Position numbers and translations under genes: made by a program. A model generated the notes under the pieces. That model was not told the DNA's origin. It saw only the letters and a program-made list of their open reading frames with translations, and searched no databases. A stretch of 54,313 bases of DNA from contig NZ_JAAMQJ010000036.1 of assembly GCF_013523125.1 (NCBI RefSeq), positions 1-54,313 on the forward strand. Direction: 5' to 3'. The stretch is from Pseudomonas entomophila (GTDB lineage: Bacteria > Pseudomonadota > Gammaproteobacteria > Pseudomonadales > Pseudomonadaceae). Positions 48,377 to 54,313 of this stretch are shown piece after piece (the stretch's first letter is position 1; each line of letters starts with the position of its first letter).

Positions 48377-49717
48377 ATGGGCCAATGGCTCGACAGCCTG
48401 ACGGGTTGGCTCAGCGCCAACCCGCAATGGCTTGGCGTCGCGATCTTTCTGGTGGCCTGCATCGAATGCCTGGCCATCGCCGGGGTGATCGTCCCCGGCA
48501 CGGTGCTGCTGTTCGCGGTGGCGGTGCTGGCCGGCAGTGGCGCGCTGTCGCTGAGCGAAACCCTGCTGCTGGGGTTCGCCGGCGGCCTGCTGGGTGATGC
48601 CCTGTCCTACACCCTGGGCCGGCGTTTCCACCAGAACATCCGACAACTGCCGCTGCTGCGCGACCACCCGGAGTGGATCGGCGGCGCCGAAACCTACTTC
48701 CACCGCTACGGCATCGCCAGCCTGCTGGTCGGCCGCTTCATCGGCCCGCTGCGGCCGATGCTGCCCATGGTCGCCGGGATGTTCGACATGCCGCTGGCAC
48801 GCTTCATCGGCGTCAGCGTGGTGGCCGCTGCCGGCTGGTCGGTCGCCTACCTGCTGCCCGGCTGGGCCACTGGCGCGGCGATGCGCCTGCCCTTGCCCGA
48901 GGGCTTCTGGCTGCAAGCCGGGACCATCGCCGGCGTGCTGGCGGTGCTGATCGGTCTGAGCATCAACAGCAGCGTGCGCCATCAACGGCATGGTACGCGC
49001 CTGATCGCCGGTGTCAGCCTGGTGGCGCTGGCGGCGCTGTTCCTGGGCTGGCCGTACCTGCTGCACTTCGACCAGGGCGTGATGACGCTGATCCAGGAGC
49101 ATCGCCGCCAGACGCTCGATCAGGTCATGGTGGTGATCACCCGGCTCGGCGACTTCCGCACCCAGTTCGTCCTGGCCGGCCTGCTCACCGCGCTGCTGCT
49201 GATCACCCGGCAATGGCGCCACGCGCTGTTCGCCTGCGGCACGCTGCTGGGTACCGCCGTGGCCAATGGCACGCTCAAGTGGCTGTTCGCCCGCGCACGC
49301 CCGGAAGTGCTGAGCGACCCGCTGACCAGCTACAGCATGCCCAGCGGCCACAGCTCGGCCTCGTTCGCGTTCTTCCTGACGATCGCAGTGCTGGCCGGGC
49401 GTAGCCAGCCGGTGCGCCTGCGCCTGACCTGGGTCGTGCTCGGCTGCCTGCCGGCCCTGGCGATCGCCACCTCGCGGGTCTACCTGGGCGCGCACTGGCC
49501 GACCGACATCCTCGCCGGCTCGCTGCTGGCCTGTTGCGTCTGCGCTACCAGCCTGGCCCTGGTCCAGCGTCACCAGCCGCTGCCGGCCCTGGCACCGCGG
49601 GTCTGGTGGCTGATCGTGCCGGCCTGTGTGGCGCTGCTGTCGTTCTTCGCGCTGTACGCATTGCCCGATGCGGTGGCGCGCTACCGCTACGAGCTGCTCG
49701 ACGCGCCGCTGCCCTGA
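48377..49717 (+). CDS. DedA (VTT) - PAP2 phosphatase fusion membrane protein
   Basis: A 446-residue membrane protein made of two domains. Residues 1-170 form a DedA/SNARE-associated (VTT) domain with VACIECLAIAGVIVPGTVLL, the GLLGDALSYTLGRRF helix-turn, and the family FHRYGIASLLVGRFIGPLRP. Residues 230-430 form a PAP2-type acid phosphatase with all three motifs: KWLFARARPE, SMPSGHSSASFAF and SRVYLGAHWPTD. DedA domains are implicated in flipping undecaprenyl phosphate and PAP2 domains in hydrolysing lipid pyrophosphates, so joint carrier-lipid recycling is plausible (inference). ATG 48377 follows AAGGAAGC. Confidence 0.92.
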   Translation: MGQWLDSLTGWLSANPQWLGVAIFLVACIECLAIAGVIVPGTVLLFAVAVLAGSGALSLSETLLLGFAGGLLGDALSYTLGRRFHQNIRQLPLLRDHPEWIGGAETYFHRYGIASLLVGRFIGPLRPMLPMVAGMFDMPLARFIGVSVVAAAGWSVAYLLPGWATGAAMRLPLPEGFWLQAGTIAGVLAVLIGLSINSSVRHQRHGTRLIAGVSLVALAALFLGWPYLLHFDQGVMTLIQEHRRQTLDQVMVVITRLGDFRTQFVLAGLLTALLLITRQWRHALFACGTLLGTAVANGTLKWLFARARPEVLSDPLTSYSMPSGHSSASFAFFLTIAVLAGRSQPVRLRLTWVVLGCLPALAIATSRVYLGAHWPTDILAGSLLACCVCATSLALVQRHQPLPALAPRVWWLIVPACVALLSFFALYALPDAVARYRYELLDAPLP

Positions 49718-49727
49718 GCCACGCAGC

Positions 49728-50324
49728 TCAGGCGAACAGCTCGCCCTGCAAGCGCTCGAGCAAGGCCTGGATGCGGTCCAGGCGTTGCCCGGGCGCGTCC
49801 ATGGCCAGCAACTCGAGCTTGTCCTCGTCCATCAGGGGCAGCAGGTAGGCCAACTGGTTGGCCAACGCCTGACGCCCGGTCACCGCCGTGGGCATGCCCA
49901 GCGCTTCGATCATCGGGTGCTCGCCCAGGGCCATCAGCAGCGCCAGCAGGTCGTCGTCCTGTTCGGCCAGCGGGCTGTCGGCCATCTCGTCCAGCCAGCG
50001 CACCTGGGCCTGCATCAGCTGGCGCTTGTCGACCTGGGTGTCGATCAGCTCGAAGCGTCGGCGGCCCTCGACGCGGATGCCCAGCAGACCGTTGTCCTGC
50101 TGGGTGAAGTCGCGGATCACCGCCTCGCAGCCGACCGGCGCCACCGCCAGCGGTGCCTTGCCGACCTGCTCGCCGTCGCGGATGCAGACCACGCCAAAGC
50201 CATCGCCCTGCTTCATGCACTGGCCGATCATGTCCAGGTAACGGGCCTCGAAGATCTGCAGGTCCAGCCAGCAGCCGGGAAACAGCACGGTGTCGAGGGG
50301 AAACAGCGGTAGGCTCATCGTCAT
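49728..50324 (-). CDS. LON substrate-binding (N-terminal) domain protein
   Basis: A 198-residue stand-alone LON N-domain with no AAA+ or protease domain. LPLFPLDTVLFPGCWLDLQI and FEARYLDMIGQCMKQGDGFG are the family signature, followed by VEGRRRFELI and a helical C-terminal half. Such proteins are widespread, and their role is not settled; substrate delivery or regulation is suggested by the fold. ATG 50324, or the second ATG at 50318, is the start. It follows lrgB on the same strand by 3 bp. Confidence 0.9.
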   Translation of the reverse strand: MTMSLPLFPLDTVLFPGCWLDLQIFEARYLDMIGQCMKQGDGFGVVCIRDGEQVGKAPLAVAPVGCEAVIRDFTQQDNGLLGIRVEGRRRFELIDTQVDKRQLMQAQVRWLDEMADSPLAEQDDDLLALLMALGEHPMIEALGMPTAVTGRQALANQLAYLLPLMDEDKLELLAMDAPGQRLDRIQALLERLQGELFA

Positions 50325-50327
50325 TCC

Positions 50328-51044
50328 TCAGGTCGCCAGGCTGACCGCCAGCGGCAGAAACACCGCCGTGGCCACGCCCATCAGGCTCATCGCCAGCGCC
50401 GCGAAGGCGCCGCATTCGTCACTTTCCTGCAGGGCCACCGAGGTGCCCACCGCATGGGCGGTCACCCCCAGGGCCATGCCGCGCGCTTCAGGGCTGCGCA
50501 CGCCGCAGCGGGTCAGCAGCGCCGGGCCGAAGATCGCCCCCAGCACCCCGGTGATCAGCACGAACACCGCCGCCAGGGCCGCCACGCCGCCGATCTGCTC
50601 GGCCACCAGCATGGCGATGGGCGAGGTCACCGACTTGGGCGCCATGGTCATCAGGATCATGTGCTCGGCGCCGAACCCGTACCCCAGCGCCACACAGGCC
50701 CCGGTGGCGAAGACGCCGCCGAGCACCAGCGTGACCAGGATCGGCCAGAACAACTGGCGGATGCGTCGCAGGTTGAGGTACAGCGGCACGGCCAGGGCCA
50801 CCGTCGCCGGCCCGAGCAGGATGTTGAGGATCTCGGTGCTGCGCCGGTATTCACGGTAGTCGATACCACAGGCCAGCAGCACGCCGATGACCAGCAGCAT
50901 CGACAGCAGCACCGGCTGCAGGAAGATCCAGCGGGTCTTTTCGTACAGCGCCAGGGCCAGTTGATAGGCCCCTAGCGTGACGCCGATACCGAACAGGGGG
51001 TGGTGGGTCACGGCGCCCGCCGCGCCTTGCCAGTCGAGCATCAT
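50328..51044 (-). CDS. lrgB: LrgB family protein (antiholin/holin-like partner)
   Basis: A 238-residue inner-membrane protein of the LrgB/CidB family with about seven hydrophobic segments. Diagnostic parts are IDYREYRRSTEILNILLGPA with TVALAVPLYLN, LTMAPKSVT-like sequence (MTMAPKSVTSPIAMLVAEQI), and GVTAHAVGTSVALQESDECG. In staphylococci and others, LrgA/LrgB influence murein hydrolase activity, and recent work in plants and bacteria links the family to small carboxylate transport. ATG 51044 overlaps the lrgA stop as ATGA, showing coupling. Confidence 0.9.
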   Translation of the reverse strand: MMLDWQGAAGAVTHHPLFGIGVTLGAYQLALALYEKTRWIFLQPVLLSMLLVIGVLLACGIDYREYRRSTEILNILLGPATVALAVPLYLNLRRIRQLFWPILVTLVLGGVFATGACVALGYGFGAEHMILMTMAPKSVTSPIAMLVAEQIGGVAALAAVFVLITGVLGAIFGPALLTRCGVRSPEARGMALGVTAHAVGTSVALQESDECGAFAALAMSLMGVATAVFLPLAVSLAT

Positions 51045-51403
51045 GGGCGGTCCTCGGGGTGGGCGTGACGGCGCATCAGCCGTTGCATCAGCAGGCCGAC
51101 GAACACCAGGGTCACCAGGCACGACAGCACCAGCGCGCCGACGATCGCCCAGAAGTCGGCGGCGATGGCAGCAGCGTAGACCATCACCCCTACCGCAGGC
51201 GGCACCAGCAGCAGCGGCAGGTAGCGCAGCAGGCTGGCCGAAGCCTCGCTCAGCGGCGTGCCGACCTCGCCGCGCAGCATCAGGAACACCAACAGCAACA
51301 GCAGGCCGAGGATCGGCCCGGGCAAGACCGGGACCAGCAGGTGGTTGAGTGCCGTGCCCACCAGTTGGAACAGCACCAGCCATGTCAGACCGCGCAACAG
51401 CAT
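51041..51403 (-). CDS. lrgA: LrgA/CidA family holin-like protein
   Basis: A 120-residue membrane protein with four hydrophobic segments: LTWLVLFQLVGTALNHLLVP, PGPILGLLLLLVFLML, LPLLLVPPAVGVMVYAAAIA and IVGALVLSCLVTLVFVGLLM. The PGPILGLLLLL segment is the CidA/LrgA hallmark. ATG 51403 has an excellent ribosome-binding site (AGGAGG, 6 bp spacing), which decides it over ATG 51421. Overlapping stop/start with lrgB marks a two-gene operon, with the LON-domain gene as a possible third member. Confidence 0.92.
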   Translation of the reverse strand: MLLRGLTWLVLFQLVGTALNHLLVPVLPGPILGLLLLLVFLMLRGEVGTPLSEASASLLRYLPLLLVPPAVGVMVYAAAIAADFWAIVGALVLSCLVTLVFVGLLMQRLMRRHAHPEDRP

Positions 51404-51563
51404 CGAGGACCTCCTTCGCATGACGGGGCATTATAACCATGCCCTCCCTTCTTTACGGCAAGGCCACGCTTCGTCCGAACACAGCCGTCGCCAGACGTTC
51501 GGTGACTGTCTGCGCTTGCCCGTTCTGCGGCATACTCGCGCCATCCTGTGCCCGGAAACCGCC

Positions 51564-53297
51564 ATGCGCCCATTGCTGCCCTTGTCCTTGATCCTGCTGC
51601 TCGCCGCCTGTGGCGAGGGCGAGTCGCTCGCGCCGCCCGACGCCCGCCTGCCAGACGGCGGCCGCTACCGCGGCGAGGTGGTGGACGGCCTGCTGCAGGG
51701 TGCAGGGCGCATCGACTACCCCAACGGCAGCTGGTATGCCGGCAACTTCGTCAATGGCCAATGGCACGGCCAGGGCGAATGGCACGGCAGCAATGGCGAG
51801 GTGTACCGCGGCGAATTCGCTCAGGGGCTGTTCCACGGCCTGGGCGACCTGGTCACGCCAGGCAGCCACTATGCGGGCACCTTCAAGCACGGGCGCCGTG
51901 ATGGCGAAGGCACGCTCAAGGAACATGGCGCGACCTACCGCGGCCAGTTCAAGGACGATCAGTACTCGGGCGCCGGGCAGCTCGATCTGGCTGACGGCAG
52001 CCGCTACCAGGGCCTGTTCAGCGACGGCAAACCCAACGGCACCGGCATGCGCAGCGACCCGAGCGGCAACCAGTTCAGCGGCCAGTTCGTCGATGGCCTG
52101 CTGCAGGGCAGCGGCACCTACAACAGTGTCGAGGGCGAGCAGTACATCGGCGAGTTCAAGGACAGCCGCCTGGAAGGCCGTGGCCGTTACGAGAATGCCG
52201 ACGGCGATGTCTGGATCGGCACCTTCAAGGATGGCGCGCTGACCGGCGAAGGCGAACTGCTCGGCAGCGACGGCAGCCGTTACAAGGGCGGTTTCCGCGA
52301 CTGGCGGTTCAGCGGCGAAGGCCGGTTGCAGCTGGCCGACGGCAGCCAGTATGTCGGCGGCTTCGACAACGACGCGTATGACGGCCATGGCCGCCTGCTG
52401 CTGGCCGACGGGCGGGTCGAGAGCGGGCAATGGCGCAATGGCGTGCGCGTGCGCGACGAGAAAGGCGCGCTGCTGCCCGACCCGCTCGAGCTGGCGCTGC
52501 TCAACCAGGGCACGCTGCTGGACAAGGCGCTGAACGCGGTCGCCCGGTCGGGCAAGACAATCCAGCTCTACAGCCTGGTGGTGGCCGGCGATGGCCAGCA
52601 GAGCGTGTTCCTGCGCGAGGCCGACTACGTCAGCAACCTGCTCAAGGTGCGCTTCGGCGCGCGCAGCCAGGTGACCCTGGTCAACCACCGCGACCACCTG
52701 GCCGACCGCCCGATGGCCACCCGCGAGACCCTGACCCGTGCCGCACGCACCCTGGCCGAGCGCAGTGGGCCGAACGACCTGCTGTTCATCTACCTGACCA
52801 GCCACGGCAGCAGCGACCATCAACTGGTCCTGGACCAGCCGCGCCTGCAACTGGCCGACCTGTCGGCCGATCAGTTGGCCAGTGCCCTGGCGCCGCTCAA
52901 GTCGCGCAACAAGGTGATCGTGATTTCTGCCTGCTATTCGGGCGGCTACCTGGCGCCACTGAAGGACGAACACACCCTGATCATGACCGCCGCACGCGCC
53001 GACCGGGTGTCGTTCGGCTGCTCGGAAGAGGCGGACTTCACCTACTTCGGCGATGCCCTGTTCGCCCAGGCGCTGAACCAGACCGACGACCTCGAACAGG
53101 CGTTTGAACTGGCGCGCCAGAGCGTTGCCGAACGGGAACAGAAGGAAGGTTTCGAAGCGTCCGAACCGCAGATCTGGGCACCGGAGCCGGTGCTCGCACA
53201 CTGGCGGCGGCTGCGTCACCAGCAAGCCGAAGACGCCCTGCGCAACGTTGCTTCGACGCCGGCCCCGTCACACGCGAGCAGCACGGTCCGCCGCTAG
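51564..53297 (+). CDS. MORN-repeat lipoprotein with C13-family caspase-like peptidase domain
   Basis: A 577-residue predicted lipoprotein (lipobox LAAC, Cys 16). Residues about 34-285 form eleven MORN repeats of about 23 residues (for example YRGEFAQGLFHGLGDLVTPG and YIGEFKDSRLEGRGRYENAD). Residues about 325-530 form a C13 (legumain-like) cysteine peptidase domain of caspase fold, with catalytic His414 (YLTSHGSSD) and Cys457 (VISACYSGGYLAP). Combined, the features suggest a membrane-tethered peptidase with a lipid- or protein-binding repeat platform. The substrate is unknown. It is divergent from lrgA-lrgB with 160 bp between them. ATG 51564 is the start that gives the lipoprotein signal. Confidence 0.9.
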   Translation: MRPLLPLSLILLLAACGEGESLAPPDARLPDGGRYRGEVVDGLLQGAGRIDYPNGSWYAGNFVNGQWHGQGEWHGSNGEVYRGEFAQGLFHGLGDLVTPGSHYAGTFKHGRRDGEGTLKEHGATYRGQFKDDQYSGAGQLDLADGSRYQGLFSDGKPNGTGMRSDPSGNQFSGQFVDGLLQGSGTYNSVEGEQYIGEFKDSRLEGRGRYENADGDVWIGTFKDGALTGEGELLGSDGSRYKGGFRDWRFSGEGRLQLADGSQYVGGFDNDAYDGHGRLLLADGRVESGQWRNGVRVRDEKGALLPDPLELALLNQGTLLDKALNAVARSGKTIQLYSLVVAGDGQQSVFLREADYVSNLLKVRFGARSQVTLVNHRDHLADRPMATRETLTRAARTLAERSGPNDLLFIYLTSHGSSDHQLVLDQPRLQLADLSADQLASALAPLKSRNKVIVISACYSGGYLAPLKDEHTLIMTAARADRVSFGCSEEADFTYFGDALFAQALNQTDDLEQAFELARQSVAEREQKEGFEASEPQIWAPEPVLAHWRRLRHQQAEDALRNVASTPAPSHASSTVRR

Positions 53298-53326
53298 ACC
53301 GCGCTGCGCCCCTTGGGAGAACCGCC

Positions 53327-53968
53327 ATGCACCTGATCCCTCAGCACGTCCTGCTCGCCGGCGCCACTGGGCTGACCGGCGAGCACCTGCTCGACCGCCT
53401 GCTGAACGAGCCGACCGTCAGTCGTGTGCTGGCCCCGACCCGGCGCCCGCTGGTCGCCCATCCTCACCTCGAGAACCCCGTGGGCGAACCGGCCCAGGTC
53501 CTGGAGCAGCTCGAGGGTCCGGTGGACATCGCCTTCTGCTGCCTGGGCACCACGCTCAAGCAGGCCGGCTCCGAAGAGGCCTTCCGCACGATCGACCTGG
53601 ACCTGGTGGTGGCCTTCGCCGCCCGTGCGCGTGCACTGGGCGCCCGGCACCTGCTGGTGATCAGCGCCATCGGCGCCGACCCGGACTCGTCGATCTTCTA
53701 CAACCGCGTCAAGGGCGAGATGGAGCAAGCGCTGCGCGCGCAGGGCTGGCCGCAGCTGACCTTGGCTCGCCCTTCGCTGCTCATCGGCGAGCGCCTGGAG
53801 CCACGCCTGGCCGAGCGCATCGCCGCACCGCTGTCGCGCCTGGTGCCGGGCAAGTACCACGGGATCGAAGCCTGCGTCCTGGCGCGGGCGTTGTGGCGCC
53901 TGGCCCTGGAGGAGCAGGACGGTGTGCGGGTGGTGGAGTCGGATGAGTTGCGGCGGCTGGGCAAGTGA
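53327..53968 (+). CDS. NAD(P)-binding Rossmann-fold protein (HTATIP2/TIP30-like)
   Basis: A 213-residue atypical short-chain dehydrogenase-like protein. The nucleotide-binding motif GATGLTGEHL is at residues 12-21; AFCCLGTTLKQAGSEEAF and LLVISAIGADPDSSIFYNRV with KGEMEQAL (the Y-x3-K pattern) follow, then LARPSLLIGERLEPRLAERI. These match the oxidoreductase HTATIP2/TIP30-like group of NAD(P)H-binding proteins; the substrate is unknown. It starts 30 bp after the MORN peptidase gene on the same strand and may share its transcript. Confidence 0.88.
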   Translation: MHLIPQHVLLAGATGLTGEHLLDRLLNEPTVSRVLAPTRRPLVAHPHLENPVGEPAQVLEQLEGPVDIAFCCLGTTLKQAGSEEAFRTIDLDLVVAFAARARALGARHLLVISAIGADPDSSIFYNRVKGEMEQALRAQGWPQLTLARPSLLIGERLEPRLAERIAAPLSRLVPGKYHGIEACVLARALWRLALEEQDGVRVVESDELRRLGK

Positions 53969-54313
53969 CCGTCACTGGACACCTGTGACGGACTTTTGCA
54001 GCGCCCTGCATGCAGCTCCGCCGCCATGCTGTCGTGCGCAGAGCGTGACGATAGTCGCCAGGGTTTGAGGTCTGGCGGCGATCGATTTCCAGGCATGCAT
54101 CAACGCGGCGGTCGCTTGTGAATGTGAGCAGCCGCCGTTCTCCAGGTTGACCCGGGCCTCACCGCGTTGACGGCTCTGTGGGCCCTGCGGGCCCAATCGC
54201 GGCACAGGGGCCGCTCCTATGTATGGACTCGCCTACATTGTCTACCCGCTTTTCCTGCTGTTTTGAACAAAGGGACCCGGTTGCATCTATGTATTAGGCC
54301 TATTCGAGGAGGC
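53969..54313. other. 345-bp region at window end, no gene recognised
   Basis: No convincing coding sequence on either strand. It contains one REP unit (54178-54220). The last 60 bases are AT-richer (CTATGTATTAGGCCTATTCG) and may hold the promoter or start of a gene beyond the window. Confidence 0.5.
54178..54220. repeat. REP element, GCGGCCCCTG type, inverted
   Basis: GTGGGCCCTGCGGGCCCAAT followed by CGCGGCACAGGGGCCGCTCC. This is the reverse complement of the unit at 32391-32430. Confidence 0.75.

Noticed and set aside
1..54313. Defence island, prophage or insertion sequence
   Set aside because: I looked for transposases, integrases, restriction or toxin-antitoxin genes in all gaps. None is supported; the window is mostly conserved core genes.

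Overview
The window looks like a stretch of core chromosome from a fluorescent Pseudomonas, most likely the P. putida group. The evidence is the high GC content, the gene order (lnt, leuS, lptE, holA, then lipA, lipB, dacA, rlpA, mltB, rodA, mrdA, rlmH, rsfS, nadD, proA), and two Pseudomonas-type REP families between genes. I see no rRNA or tRNA genes, CRISPR arrays, insertion sequences or prophage genes. All identifications come from reading translated sequence and recalling families; nothing was searched.

Layout. 1-5370: the end of a RhlE-type RNA helicase (cut by the window edge), an EamA exporter divergent from an Lrp regulator, a NYN nuclease/DUF2076 pair, a YciC membrane protein and an orphan gene. 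5371-8650: an accessory patch with a repeat cluster, a GNAT acetyltransferase with an abnormal 3' end, a NIPSNAP protein and an MFS transporter. 8651-18451: hrpB, a lipoprotein, a CDF metal exporter, a DUF6515 protein, an Lrp regulator, rluE, amn and an AidB-like dehydrogenase. 18602-22407: thiD, thiE, hemL, a Sel1 lipoprotein-like gene and DUF1820. 22623-32225: phoH, ybeY, corC, lnt, a DUF218 gene, leuS, lptE and holA. 32872-35398: arfA, an MltB-type transglycosylase and ldcA. 35725-47124: the long minus-strand block for lipoate synthesis and attachment, peptidoglycan elongation, ribosome maturation, NAD synthesis and proline synthesis. 47652-53968: a DNA glycosylase, a DedA-PAP2 fusion, a LON-domain protein, lrgB/lrgA, a MORN-repeat C13 peptidase lipoprotein and an NAD(P)-binding protein.

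Functional themes. Much of the window serves envelope growth: rodA, mrdA, dacA, rlpA, two MltB-family transglycosylases, ldcA, lnt and lptE. A second theme is RNA and translation: rhlE, hrpB, rluE, ybeY, rlmH, rsfS, leuS and arfA. A third is cofactor synthesis: thiD, thiE, hemL, lipA, lipB and nadD.

Most notable observations. (1) A short arfA gene (ribosome rescue) carries a 14-bp hairpin inside its coding sequence, as expected for the self-truncating arfA mRNA. (2) miaB, normally next to phoH in Pseudomonas and E. coli, is missing from its place. (3) A strong minus-strand terminator with a divergent promoter about 240 nt upstream suggests an undescribed small RNA between the DUF6515 and lrp genes. 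(4) The GNAT gene lacks a stop at the usual place and has an A_AAA_AAT slippery heptamer exactly where a -1 shift would restore a normal-length protein. (5) Two intergenic elements are bounded by inverted runs of a GCAAGCT-type heptamer.
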